From an uncultured Flavobacteriales bacterium (GTDB taxonomy: Bacteria > Bacteroidota > Bacteroidia > Flavobacteriales_C > GCA-002722245): a stretch of DNA of 56,093 bases. The notes beneath the pieces are model-generated. The model was not told where the DNA came from, searched no databases, and was given only the letters and a program-made list of their open reading frames with translations. Shown here in pieces: positions 8,143 through 19,100 of the stretch. The translations under genes and the position numbers were made by a program. The stretch lies in contig CAJJCC010000027.1 of NCBI GenBank assembly GCA_905182585.1, forward strand, positions 1 to 56,093, given 5' to 3'. Position 1 is the first letter of the stretch. Each line of letters begins with the position of its first letter.

Positions 8143-9546
8143 ATGGAATTTTTTGAATCTTCAGATAACCACAGAGAAGTAATTACCGCTGTGAATCGCT
8201 TTAAGAGTATGGTTAAAAACCAGGAGCAATATTATTTTGATAGTGAGGAGTTAAAAGACATTGTTGAATACTATTTATTGAGAGGTGAGTTTGAACAATC
8301 GCAAGACGTTGTAGACTATGCACTTAATTTACATCCTACCAATTCGGAATTAAAAATATTAAAGGCACAAGTACTAGTTGGTAACCTTCAATACAAAGAG
8401 TCCTTAAAGCTAATTGAAGAAGTTGAGTTGTTCGAACCTTACAATATCGATTTATTAATAGTGAAAGGTACTGTTTTAAGTAAGTTGAAAATGACAGATA
8501 AGGCGATAAAATGCTTTAAAATGTCATTGGATCATGCCGAATTTAAAGATGAAGTATATTATTTCATAGCATCTGAATACCAGCGAAATTTAGAATATGA
8601 TGAAGCAATTAAGTATTATAAAAATTGTTTGAGAGAAAACCCAGAGCATGAATCTGCATTATTCGAATTAAATATGTGCTTTGAATGTATGACTTCTTTT
8701 ACTGAAGCTATACAATTTTACAACCAACTTATTGATTTATCTCCATACTCAGAATCGCTTTGGTTTAATTTAGCTGGAGCCCATTGTAAATTAGAAGAGT
8801 GGGTTAAAGCAGCCGATTGTTATGATTATGCTTTAGCGATAAATCCAGAATTTTCTTCTGCCTATTTTAATAAGGCTAACGCATTGGCAAGTTCTGGTGA
8901 TTACGAGGCTGCCATTGCAGTTTATAAAGAGTCTTATGAGTTTGAGTCACCAAGTTTTATGACTTATGGTTATATCGGTGAGTGTTACGAGCGGTTGAAA
9001 GATTTTGACCAGGCAATGTCGTTCTACAAAAAAGCCTTGAGTGAAAATGAAGAATACCCAGAAGCTTGGCTTGGGATTGCTATTTGTTTAGATGGGTTAG
9101 GAAGATCAAACGAAGCTTATGTATCGATAAAAAAAGCACTTGAATTAGAAAACGCTGATCCTGATTTTTGGTATACAGCTTCGGAAATTGAAGAGAAGCT
9201 TGGTTACATAGAAGATAGTTTGAATTCTATGAAAAGCGCTGTTGAACTTGATCAAACAGATATTTCATTATTTATGGATTATTTGCTTTTAATTGAGCGA
9301 CACTTGGATCAAAATCTTTTAAAAGAAGCTATTGATGATGGAAGTGAGAGGTTTTCAAATAATTCAATATTGCTCTATTATAAAGTGGCTTTTCTTTTAA
9401 GAGCGGGTAAATTTCAAATGGCTTACCAAACATTTGAATTGGCTTTAACGATAGATTACAAAGATTATGAAAGAGTCTTTATATATTACCCAGAAGCAAA
9501 AAACAATCAAAACGTATTAGACTTGATTGATTTATATCGAGATTAA
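8143..9546 (+). CDS. Tetratricopeptide-repeat protein
   Basis: 467 residues, almost wholly built of about twelve TPR units (for example W-F-N-L-A-G-A-H-C-K-L, A-Y-F-N-K-A-N-A-L-A and A-W-L-G-I-A-I-C-L-D-G-L-G). No signal peptide or membrane helix, so it is a cytoplasmic scaffold. It begins with a short unique segment, M-E-F-F-E-S-S-D-N. Long TPR proteins of this kind are universal in Bacteroidota, with no fixed role. It precedes the rhodanese gene by 27 nt, probably in one transcript ending at the terminator near 9930. Confidence 0.85.
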   Translation: MEFFESSDNHREVITAVNRFKSMVKNQEQYYFDSEELKDIVEYYLLRGEFEQSQDVVDYALNLHPTNSELKILKAQVLVGNLQYKESLKLIEEVELFEPYNIDLLIVKGTVLSKLKMTDKAIKCFKMSLDHAEFKDEVYYFIASEYQRNLEYDEAIKYYKNCLRENPEHESALFELNMCFECMTSFTEAIQFYNQLIDLSPYSESLWFNLAGAHCKLEEWVKAADCYDYALAINPEFSSAYFNKANALASSGDYEAAIAVYKESYEFESPSFMTYGYIGECYERLKDFDQAMSFYKKALSENEEYPEAWLGIAICLDGLGRSNEAYVSIKKALELENADPDFWYTASEIEEKLGYIEDSLNSMKSAVELDQTDISLFMDYLLLIERHLDQNLLKEAIDDGSERFSNNSILLYYKVAFLLRAGKFQMAYQTFELALTIDYKDYERVFIYYPEAKNNQNVLDLIDLYRD

Positions 9547-9573
9547 TTATATTTTTTAGTAAAATAAGCGACT

Positions 9574-9891
9574 ATGCAAGAGGTTTCAGTAGATGAATTA
9601 AAAGAGAAAATAGATAATAAAGAAGATTTTGTTTTGGTTGATGTTAGAGAACAAAACGAATTTGATATTTGTTCATTAGGTGGACTTGAAATCCCAATGA
9701 GTCAAATCATGACAAGATATCAAGAAATCCCAAAAGATAAGCCTGTAATTATTCATTGTAAAAGTGGAAAAAGATCAGCGAATGTTATTAGTGCTTTAGA
9801 GCAAAACTTCGGATATGATAATTTATCTAACCTTGAAGGTGGAATTTTAGCATGGGCTGATGAGATTGACCCAGAAATGGACCAGTATTAG
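9574..9891 (+). CDS. Single-domain rhodanese-like sulfurtransferase
   Basis: 105 residues, one rhodanese domain. The catalytic Cys lies in the loop HCKSGKRSANV (Cys about 64). The N-terminal V-D-V-R-E-x-x-E-F-D motif and the C-terminal L-E-G-G-I-L-A-W-A-D-E-I-D-P are typical of GlpE/PspE-type enzymes that carry a persulfide. The substrate is unknown. A terminator follows. Confidence 0.92.
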   Translation: MQEVSVDELKEKIDNKEDFVLVDVREQNEFDICSLGGLEIPMSQIMTRYQEIPKDKPVIIHCKSGKRSANVISALEQNFGYDNLSNLEGGILAWADEIDPEMDQY

Positions 9892-9917
9892 AAAAGCATT
9901 TTTTTATTAGAAATATT

Positions 9918-9946
9918 AAAGCCGTCTCTTAACTGAGAGGGCTTTT
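9918..9946 (+). terminator. Intrinsic terminator after the rhodanese gene
   Basis: Stem AAAGCC-G-TCTC / GAGA-G-GGCTTT with one central G-G mismatch and a 6-nt loop, followed by TTTT. It ends 11 nt before the DUF368 start codon. Confidence 0.7.
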
Positions 9947-9957
9947 ACTTTATTTAG

Positions 9958-10965
9958 ATGGAGACAAAAAAAAGAAACGTATTAGGTTTTTTTGGGATTT
10001 ATTTCCGAGGAATGGCAATGGGAGCAGCAGATGTTGTGCCTGGTGTTTCAGGTGGTACAATTGCATTTATTTCGGGGATTTATGAAGAGTTGTTGGAAAC
10101 AATAAAAGCGTTCAATATTAAAAACCTTAAAGCAATCAAATCAGAAGGATTAGTTGCTGTTTGGAAACGAATTAACGGTCAGTTTTTATTGGCTTTATTT
10201 GCTGGGATATTTACAAGCATTATATCCCTTGCTAGTTTAATTTCAGGAATACTAGAGCAAGAGGGGCAAACAGGTGAGAAAATTGGATTGTGGAGTTTCT
10301 TTTTTGGATTAATAATCGCGTCAATAATCTATATCGCAAAACAAGTTAAAGGCTGGACGCTTAAAGATATACTTGGCTTACTATTAGGAGGTGCATTAGC
10401 ATATTACATTACGATAGCGAGTGTGTCAGAAGATTCTAATAGTGTTTTCTTTTTGTTTTTTGCAGGTGCACTTGCTATTTCGGCAATGATCTTACCAGGG
10501 ATTTCAGGAAGTTTTATTTTAGTGCTTTTGGGAGCTTACAAACCGGTTATTGGAGGAATTAAAAACTTAATAGAAGTAATAAAAGCTGGTGAGTACAGTG
10601 AATTAGTTACTGTTGGCTTACCAATTGGTATTTTTGCGATTGGCTGTTTAGTTGGTTTACTTACGTTTTCGAGAGTGCTTTCGTGGCTATTTAAAAACCA
10701 TGAGAAATTAACGTTGGCAACTTTAACAGGTTTCATGATTGGGTCATTAAATAAAATTTGGCCTTGGAAAGAGGTGTTGGATACAAGAACAAACTCTGAG
10801 GGTGAAATAATTCCCACCGTAACAGGTAATTTGAGTCCCGATTCATTTGAGGAGATGTATGGTATGGAAAGCTTTTTACCTTATGCAATAGGTTTTGCTG
10901 TACTAGGTTTTGCAATCGTATATGGTTTAGAAATTGTTGGAAATAAGTTTAAAAATGAACAATAA
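9958..10965 (+). CDS. DUF368 integral membrane protein (PopT-like undecaprenyl-phosphate translocase)
   Basis: 335 residues with many hydrophobic segments. Two similar G-x-S-G motifs occur, A-D-V-V-P-G-V-S-G-G-T-I (about 25) and M-I-L-P-G-I-S-G-S-F (about 179), the internal duplication expected of DUF368. DUF368 proteins (PopT) are known, together with DedA-family proteins, to return undecaprenyl phosphate across the membrane for reuse in wall and glycan synthesis; the assignment here rests on family membership. The gene overlaps aroE by 11 nt, so the two are translationally linked. Confidence 0.9.
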   Translation: METKKRNVLGFFGIYFRGMAMGAADVVPGVSGGTIAFISGIYEELLETIKAFNIKNLKAIKSEGLVAVWKRINGQFLLALFAGIFTSIISLASLISGILEQEGQTGEKIGLWSFFFGLIIASIIYIAKQVKGWTLKDILGLLLGGALAYYITIASVSEDSNSVFFLFFAGALAISAMILPGISGSFILVLLGAYKPVIGGIKNLIEVIKAGEYSELVTVGLPIGIFAIGCLVGLLTFSRVLSWLFKNHEKLTLATLTGFMIGSLNKIWPWKEVLDTRTNSEGEIIPTVTGNLSPDSFEEMYGMESFLPYAIGFAVLGFAIVYGLEIVGNKFKNEQ

Positions 10966-11707
10966 GAAATTAGGATTACTTGGATACCCATTAACGCATT
11001 CGTTTTCGGCAAAATACTTTGCCGAAAAATTTAAGAATGAAAATATTGAAGGTTTTACTTACGAGAATTTTGAAATCCCAACGATAGAAGAATTTACGGA
11101 TGTTATTAAAAACAATCCTGAAATTGTTGGTCTAAACGTTACGATTCCATACAAAGAAAAAATCATTCCTTTTCTGGATGAATTGGATGATGAAGCGCGC
11201 GAAATTGGTGCTGTAAACACCATTAAAGTTATTCGTACTGCTGATGGCGTTAAATTAAAAGGCTACAATACTGATATCTATGGCTTTAAGGAAACCCTTA
11301 AGCCATTACTTAAAATGAATCACTATAAAGCCTTGATTTTAGGCACTGGTGGGGCTGCGAAAGCGGTGGAGTATGTTTTAAAGAAAATAGGATTAGACGT
11401 TTTATACGTTTCTCGAAATCCGGAAAGTGATTCAGAGAGATCATACAATGAAATAAATGATGTTGCTGTAAAGAATTTCCCAGTTATTGTAAACTCAACA
11501 CCACTTGGAATGCATCCAAAGGTTGATGTTTGTCCTGATATTCCCTACGAACATTTAACGGAGGATAATTTATTGTACGACCTTATTTACAACCCTGGTG
11601 AAACACTTTTTATGAAAAAAGGTGCAGAACAAGGTGCCAATACACAAAATGGTTTAGGGATGTTAAAGTTACAAGCTGAAAAAGCTTGGGAAATTTGGAA
11701 CTCATAA
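10955..11707 (+). CDS. aroE: Shikimate dehydrogenase
   Basis: 250 residues from the ATG at 10955. The frame extends 7 codons upstream, but MNNKKLGLLGYPLTHSFS is the natural start of the fold. It reduces 3-dehydroshikimate to shikimate with NADPH. Visible features are the substrate-binding S-H-S/F-S-x-x-Y motif near 12, N-V-T-I-P-Y-K with catalytic Lys (about 67), the NADP loop GTGGAAKAV (about 129), the basic cofactor-phosphate site V-S-R-N, and N-S-T-P-L-G-M near 183. It overlaps the end of the DUF368 gene by 11 nt. It feeds chorismate to the trp operon found at 33.6 kb. Confidence 0.95.
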   Translation: MNNKKLGLLGYPLTHSFSAKYFAEKFKNENIEGFTYENFEIPTIEEFTDVIKNNPEIVGLNVTIPYKEKIIPFLDELDDEAREIGAVNTIKVIRTADGVKLKGYNTDIYGFKETLKPLLKMNHYKALILGTGGAAKAVEYVLKKIGLDVLYVSRNPESDSERSYNEINDVAVKNFPVIVNSTPLGMHPKVDVCPDIPYEHLTEDNLLYDLIYNPGETLFMKKGAEQGANTQNGLGMLKLQAEKAWEIWNS

Positions 11708-11717
11708 TTGTATTAGA

Positions 11718-12731
11718 TTGGAGAAGGAACCTGTCATCTTAGCTATTGAATCATCTTGTGATGATACCTCTGCAGCTGTTTTAAAAGGCAGAGTGGTATT
11801 GAGTAATGAGGTTGCAACCCAAAAGATTCATGAGGAATTTGGTGGCGTTGTGCCTGAGTTGGCTTCGAGGGCTCATCAAAAAAATATCATACCTGTTGTA
11901 GATGCAGCAATTAAAAAATCTGGTTTAAAAAAATCGGATTTAGATGCTATCGCTTTCACAAGAGGACCTGGGTTATTGGGGTCTTTACTTGTTGGTGTTT
12001 CGTTTTCTAAATCGCTTGGGTTAGCATTGGGCATTCCTTTGATTGAAGTAAACCATATGGAAGCGCATATTCTTGCCCACATGATTGAAGATGAAAACGG
12101 AACTCCAGATTTTCCTTTTTTGTGTTTAACAGTATCAGGTGGCCATACTCAACTGGTTGTTGTTAAATCAGCATTAGAAATGGAAGTTATTGGTGAAACA
12201 ATTGATGACGCTGCTGGAGAAGCTTTTGATAAGATTTCTAAAATAATGGAATTACCATATCCTGGTGGTCCTTTGATTGATAAATACGCGAAGGAAGGTA
12301 ATCCTGAAGCGTACTCGTTTTCACATCCTAAAGTGGGGGAATTAGAGTTTAGTTTTAGTGGTTTAAAAACGAATGTTTTAAGGTTTTTACAAAAAGAGGT
12401 CAGACAAGATGAAAATTTTGTTTTAAATAATTTATGTGATATATCTGCGTCAGTTCAGAAGACGATAGTAGACATTTTGATGAAGAAATTAGAATTAGCT
12501 TCAAAGAAAACAGGTATTAAAAATGTTGCTATTGCTGGTGGTGTTTCAGCTAATTCCGAATTAAGAAGTAGATTATTAGAAAAGAAAAAAAGAGGTTGGA
12601 AAGTTTTTATTCCTGATTTTGAATTTTGTACTGATAATGCTGCAATGATTGGGGTTTCGGGGTATTATAAGTTTCAAAAAGAGATTTTTGTTGACCAGTC
12701 TGCAGGTGCAAATGCACGCCTGAAAATATAA
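11718..12731 (+). CDS. tsaD: tRNA N6-adenosine threonylcarbamoyltransferase
   Basis: 337 residues, ASKHA-fold Kae1/Qri7/TsaD family. With TsaB and TsaE it forms t6A37 in ANN-decoding tRNAs. The N-terminal I-L-A-I-E-S-S-C-D-D-T-S-A-A motif, the metal site H-x-E-A-H (about 110-115), V-S-G-G-H-T-Q-L near 139, the G-E-A-F-D-K region and C-T-D-N-A-A-M-I near 300 are all present. The start is TTG at 11718; no ATG lies near the conserved N-terminus. The gap to aroE is only 10 nt, so it ends a DUF368-aroE-tsaD unit. Confidence 0.95.
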   Translation: MEKEPVILAIESSCDDTSAAVLKGRVVLSNEVATQKIHEEFGGVVPELASRAHQKNIIPVVDAAIKKSGLKKSDLDAIAFTRGPGLLGSLLVGVSFSKSLGLALGIPLIEVNHMEAHILAHMIEDENGTPDFPFLCLTVSGGHTQLVVVKSALEMEVIGETIDDAAGEAFDKISKIMELPYPGGPLIDKYAKEGNPEAYSFSHPKVGELEFSFSGLKTNVLRFLQKEVRQDENFVLNNLCDISASVQKTIVDILMKKLELASKKTGIKNVAIAGGVSANSELRSRLLEKKKRGWKVFIPDFEFCTDNAAMIGVSGYYKFQKEIFVDQSAGANARLKI

Positions 12732-12857
12732 AAATCGTAGGGCAACTTGATCGTAATAATGTTTCTAATATCATTTAATTAATGAGGTTTTCACCTCTAA
12801 TCGCACATGATAATTGTATTTGTTATCTTTTCAGCAATCCAATAGGTGTTGCTGGAA

Positions 12858-12882
12858 GGATTAAAAACGGTTTTTTTTATCC
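12858..12882 (+). terminator. Possible terminator after tsaD
   Basis: GGAT/ATCC ends with an inner A-run/T-run pairing around a CGGTT loop. The stem is weak (mostly A-T), so the call is tentative. Confidence 0.35.
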
Positions 12883-12927
12883 TCGATTTACATAGATAAT
12901 TATTAACTGAGCTTAAGAAGCTTTAGA

Positions 12928-13086
12928 ATGAGATATTACATTACTGAGATCTCAGCTGATAAATTAAAATTGGAGAAGTATTTGGATATTGATGAAGTGA
13001 TGAAAATAGGAGATGCTTTAGTTAAGGATTTTTTCGAATTCAATCAATTCGGTTTTTTCCATTATTTATTTTTAATAACTGTTTAA
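12928..13086 (+). CDS. Small ORF of 52 residues, doubtful
   Basis: ATG-initiated ORF encoding MRYYITEISADKLKLEKY and a further 34 residues, the last part very aromatic (FFEFNQFGFFHYLF). The first 30 residues look protein-like (amphipathic, charged), but the last 17 run across the hairpin and T-tract at 13035-13058, which suggests a truncated remnant or chance reading. No family is recognised. Confidence 0.2.
   Translation: MRYYITEISADKLKLEKYLDIDEVMKIGDALVKDFFEFNQFGFFHYLFLITV
13035..13058 (+). terminator. Hairpin plus T-run upstream of the type IX protein gene
   Basis: CGAATT (13035-13040) / AATTCG (13046-13051) with loop CAATC, then GTTTTTT. It resembles an intrinsic terminator that would insulate the downstream gene from upstream transcription. 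Confidence 0.45.
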
Positions 13087-13145
13087 TAATTTGTCATTTC
13101 AACTTTTCTAAAAATGTATTTTTACATAATAAATTCGTGTAACAA

Positions 13146-13178
13146 TTGAATGGATTGATTGTTATACAAATAGATTTG
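13146..13178 (+). promoter_or_regulatory. Promoter of the giant type IX protein gene
   Basis: TTG at 13146-13148, 22-nt spacer, TAGATTTG at 13171-13178, an exact match to TAnnTTTG. The ATG at 13194 follows 15 nt later, which argues for that start and against the upstream TTG that is itself the -33 element. Confidence 0.6.
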
Positions 13179-13193
13179 AAATTTTCAATAGCG

Positions 13194-16100
13194 ATGAAAA
13201 AGATAATAATATGGATTTGTTTGACAACTGTCTACTTGGGGGTTAATGCACAAGGAGCTGATGTTTGGTATTTTGGGGAAAATGCCGGTTTAGATTTTAC
13301 ATCAAATCCACCAACTGTAATTGCAGGAATTACAGGGGTAGATGGATCTGCTGGTTTAATGGAAATGGCAGCGACCATTTCTGATGATGATGGAAATTTT
13401 CTTTTTGCTGTAAGTGGGAACGATATTTACTCTGCTGATTTAGCAAAAAGAGGATCAACACATTCTTCCGATAATGCTGGAGAAACTTCTCAAGGAGCAA
13501 TGATAATCCCAGTTCCTGGAACTACCGATGAATATTACGTTACAACTGTTCCTTATGGTACTACACCTTGTAATTCTGGGAGTCCAGGGTTTACTAGAGT
13601 TAAAGTTAACGGTATAACAGGAAATAATATTACGATCGTAAGTGAAACAACATTGCCAACAAGTAATATCGCCCACGGACAAATGATTATTCCTAAAACT
13701 GACGCTATTACAGGTGAGGTTTTAGATGAGTTTTGGTTATATCATCACGAAAGAAATTCAAATAAATTTTTTAGATATTCTATCGAGAACGGTGGGATTG
13801 TTTTTGATCAAGCAATTGACGGAGGTGGACCATCCTTTAATCAAACTCAGTGTGCTGATGCTTATCCCAATGTAATTAACTTCATGAAGTCGAATGGTTG
13901 TTACAATCAATTTGTAATAGGTAATGGAGATAATGTTTATATGTTTGACATTGACGCATCAACTGGAGATATCAATTATCAAAATAGTGCTGGTCCGATT
14001 ACTCAGGCCTATGGTATTGAGTTTTCAGCTAGCGGAAAAAATGTTTTTGTAAGTACTGGAACTACTGGTGGACTTTTACCTAGACCTATTTATAAAATAC
14101 CTGTTTCACCTGGAGGGTTAACAGGGTCTACACTTGGATCGCTTACTCAAATAGGAACGATGAGTGTTCAAAGAGCTGGAGGAATGCAAATGGCTCCTGA
14201 TGGTAATATTTATATTGGTGGAATGACTGATTGGAATGGAACTCCAAAAGACAACTACTTAGGTGTGATTTCTGATCCTGACGGTTCTGCATCATTTGAT
14301 CCTCAAGGTGTAAAAATACCCAACTCTATTATTGCTATGGGAATGCCTGCAATTCCCGCTTCTTTAGTTTCTAACGTGGCGAATATTCAATTTCAAACTG
14401 GATGTAAAGGTGAGCCGATTGATTTTTCTTATACCTTTTCAGGTACAGAACAAACTCCTGAAGTTAGGTTATGGCAATTCTTCCCTGGTTCTACAACTTC
14501 TGGTTTACCGGTGAAATCGTCGGGGTCTAAGACGGAGACTAATACTTGGAATGAAATTGGGACTTATGCCGTTACATTGGAAGTAAATGATGTTTGTGGT
14601 AGAAAAAGGTTTGACACTGCTTATGTAGTTATTGATGAATTGGAGGTTGATTTGTTATCTCCAGATTCTGTTTGTCCAGAAGAAACTACTGAATTTGTTG
14701 CCTTGGGTGATCCTTCAAAAACAAGTAAGTATAAGTGGTTTAACGCTGAATTTGGTGGTGCTGAATTGGGTGTAGGAACTACATTAGAAGAGACTTTGGT
14801 AAAAGATAGTGTTTGTGTTTGGGTTGAACCTGACGGTGTAGTTGATGGACCATTCTTTGGTGGACACTCTGGTAATAAAGGGTATGGTGCAATAGGTGGA
14901 GCTGCAGGCGATCATCAGTTTAATGCTTTAAAACCGATTAAAATTGATGGATTCACTGTGACTGGTGGGTCCTGGTCGTCTGGTTCTGATAATATTACAA
15001 TAGTCGTTAAGCTTGGAGGAGCAACTATAGCTGGTCCTGCTACTGTAGCAATGCAGAAAATGGGTGATACCAAGATAACAGGGTTGAATTTTGCAATACC
15101 TCAAGGTTTTGGTTATTCAATTGAAATTACTGGCGGGAGCTATTTTCCTATTGCTGATGGTACTGGACTTTCAAATGTGGATGGAATTCTTGCTGTTTCA
15201 GAATCTAATATTTTACAAGACTGGGAAGTTTATGAAATGAACCCTTGTTTTGCTCGTAAAAGGATTTGTGCATATGAATTAGAGTGTGAATGTAGAGACA
15301 CAAATTTGCTATTTGCTGATGAGTTATGTGTGGATACTCTGTATGATTTAAATACATTATTAACAGATACAACATATCAAGATGGTCAATGGAGTATCGT
15401 TTCTGGACCTGGTACGATTGAAAATGATTCTATATTAAACATTGGTTTAAACGATGATGGAAATATTGAAGTTCGTTACGATGTTTACTTTGGCGCGGAT
15501 GCACCTAAAGACGGATGTCCTGATTCGAATGTTCGAATTATAACTGTTAACCCAAGAGATGTTGCTGACATTATTGATGGACAAGGTCCATTTTGTGTTG
15601 ATGATGCAAATCCAATATTAAACTTATCATCTGAAACTCCAACAGGAGGTAGATGGTCGTTATTAGCTACTACTGATGCTAATATTGATGGAGCATCAGG
15701 TGAAATTAATTTAACCGATTCGGGAACTATTCAAGTTGTGTATACAACTGACGGTGATTGTCCAAATGCAGATACAATTGATATTCTTATTCACCCAAAA
15801 CCTGATGTTGAAGTTTTAACACCTGATACCTCTATGTGTTTAGGTGCAAATGCTTTTCAACTTAGATTGACCGTTTCTTCGGATGATGGAGGTAATTGGG
15901 TTGATAGTATTGGAGATAACGCATTTGTTTCGAATACAGGTTTGTTTGATCCTGCTGGTTTAGCTGCTGGTGATTACACAGTTAAATATGTAATGAACGG
16001 TTTTAATGGAGCTTGTAGTGATAGCGATAGTGTTGTTGTTACGATTAACACTTTAGATAGTACCGAGATCATCAACTTACCAAGTTTATGCAATAGTGAT

Positions 16101-19100
16101 CCGGCGATTCAATTACAATTAAACCCGGGTTTAACCATAACAGGAACATGGTCTGATAGTTTAGGTTTAGTAAGTTATGTTGATGCTTCAGGTTTATTTG
16201 ATCCAGCGGGCTTAACAGATGGTCAGGTGATGGTTGTATTCAAAACAGATGGAGCATGTGGTTATAGCGATACAGCTTATGTAACGGTAACAAGCAATAT
16301 CGAATACAGTATGGATCACATCACTAATGAATACTGTTTAAATGCTGATCAGGATACTATTTTGGTAAGTCCTGGTGGCGGAACATTTTGGACAACAAGT
16401 GGAACAGGAATTGTAGATGCCGATTATGGTTATTGGGATCCGAAGTTATATTCATCCGATGGAATTGATACCATTTGGTACGGAAAAGCAGGTGCTTGTG
16501 GAGATACGGTTTTTATAGAAGTAACTTTAAATCCTATCGATTTAGTAGAGATTGATAGTGCCATCACAGTTTGTGCAGATGAAGCCGCTTTTGATTATAC
16601 TTTATCAGGTGCATCAACAACAGGTGGGACTTGGAGCGGGACAGGAATTACAGATGATGTATTAGGAACTTTTGATCCTGCAGCAGCTGGAGCTGGAATA
16701 CATACGATTGCTTATCAATCACCAAACACTTGTTTGGTAATTGATTCGGTTCATATCTTAGTTAAGCCAAGAGTAGAAGTAAGTATTGATAGTTTGGCTT
16801 TACCATTCTGTGGGGCATCAACAGCACTTTCTGCAACTGGTAATTTACACTTAGGATTAGGAAGATGGGAAAACAGTGCAAGTTGGCCAGCAGGTTGGGA
16901 TACCGGTAAAACCGAGAATGATTCAATTTTAACCTTTGACCCTAATGTGGTAACACTAGGAATAGATTCGATTTTCTACATGATAGATGCCAATGCATTT
17001 GTTTGTGGAGACACTGCAACTTTACTGATCGGAATTAGTCCAATGGAAGTAGCTGAAATAGATACGGTAACAGAGGTTTGTTCGAGTTATGCACCTTTCG
17101 ATTATACGTTATCCCCATTATCAACACCAAATGGAACATGGAGTGGAGTAGGAATCGTAGATGGTTTATTAGGAACGTTTGATCCTACAGTAGCTGGCCC
17201 AGGAGTTCATACCATAAGATATAAGACTCCAGGTGTTTGTTTTGTATGGGATTCCCTAACAATCACAGTTGTTAAACAAGAAATAATAAGTTTAACAGGA
17301 GGGAAAAGTTATTGTGGAAATGCTTTGCCAGGAGTAATTGATGCAAATCAAGCAGGCGGAGTTTTCTTCGGAGGTTGGGATGTTGCAGCTTTAGGAGTTG
17401 TAAATGATTCATCCAGAACATTTGATCCAACTTTAGCAGGAGGAACAGGGGTCGATTCTATTTTTTACGGAATCGATGCACAATGTGGAGATACAACTTG
17501 GTTAGAAATAGCCATTGATACAGTAGATATTCCAGATATTGATGGAGCAAATGAATCCGCATTTTGTCAAACAGACAATCCTAAAGTTGTGACATTAATG
17601 TCTGCTGCTACACCAGGAGGTACATGGCAAGATTTTGGTGGAGGAAATGCTCTAATTACAACAGGAGGACTCTTTGAACCTTCGATAGGGAAAGGTATAT
17701 ACCAGGTAGTTTATACTACTCCAGGTTCTTGCTTTACAACAGATACTCATTCTATTGAAGTAGTTAGTGAAATAATTGTAGATGTAGATAAAACATTGCC
17801 GGATACTATATTTTGTAATAATGCTTCTCCTTATGATTTAACCTCTTTTTTACTGCCTACAACTTCAGGAGATGGTAGTGGATCTTGGAAAATAACACCT
17901 TTTATCTCAGGAGGAGTTGTTTCAAATAATCAACTTGTACCTACTGCATTAGTACCTGGTGTTTATAGTTTAAAGTATGCATTAGGAAGTGGAGCTTGTT
18001 CAGATAGCGATTCTGTTTCAATTCGAATTTTACCAATATTAGATCCCACAATTGATAATGAACCAGCAGCTGATGTTTGTGTTTCATTAAAAAATTATCA
18101 ATTTAACAATTCAGGAGATAATGGTGGCGTTTGGAGTGTGGATCCAACTGCAACAATTGATGTTGTAACTGGAGATTTAACCTTAAAAGGAGGGACTTTT
18201 GAAGTTAAGTACACACTTGGAACAACCTGTCCAGTAGACAGCACAGTAAAAATTGTAGTACAAGAACCAAACAATCCAACGATTCAAGACCCCGGAACAA
18301 TTTGTGGTTATGATGTGGCTTTTGCTCTAATAACCACTGGAGATGCAGGAGGAGCCTGGAGTGGATCAGGTGTAAGTGGAGCTAACTTTGATCCAGCAGT
18401 TTCTGGAGAAGGAACGTTTGCTATAAATTACGCTTTTACAGGAACCTGTCCTATTGATAGTACGTTTGACTTTGTAGTTGACCCCGTACTTGATCCAACA
18501 ATCGATAACGAACCCGCAGAAGATATTTGTATTGCTGATGGAAGTTATGCTTTTACTACATCAGGAGATATAGGCGGAACTTGGAGTATTGATAACGGTG
18601 GAGTAATCGACGCTTCAACTGGAGTAATGAATTTAACAAAAGGAGGGTTCTTCGATGTGACTTATAAGCACACAGGATGTCCAATTGAGGATGTGGTTAC
18701 TATAGAGGTTACAACACCTGGTAATCCAGATTTTGATCCAGCAGGATCGTTTTGTGAGAACTTGCCAGTATATCAATTATCAGAACCATTAACACCAGGA
18801 GGAGTTTGGAGCAGTTTACCAATAGCAGGAGCAGTTGATCCTGTGACAGGAGAGTTTGACCCAGGAGTAGCCGGACCAGGGAGCCATGATGTAACCTATA
18901 CTTTAGAAGGAGCTTGTCCGGCATTTGATACAGAAATAATCGTAATTGATGATTTACCAGATTGGGATTATGTGATTCCAAATGCTAACGGGTGCGAACC
19001 TTATACAACAAGTATGATTGTAGTCTCTCAAGGAGACTTACCAGAAACAACAACTTGGTCGTTTACAGATGGGTTAGTAACGACAACAAATGGGGCAGTC

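Larger units (their letters stand above)
12732..13193. other. 462-nt stretch before the giant type IX protein gene
   Basis: It holds a GAGGT-tttc-ACCTC hairpin (12784-12797), an A/T-rich hairpin at 12858-12882, one small ORF of uncertain reality (12928-13086), a hairpin plus T-run at 13035-13058, and the promoter of the downstream gene at 13146-13178. Nothing else is recognisable. Confidence 0.6.

Noticed and set aside
15300-19100. Regular repeats at about 230-nt spacing that might suggest a repeat array or CRISPR-like pattern
   Set aside because: They are in frame, diverged and encode Ig-like protein domains; there are no identical short repeats with unique spacers.
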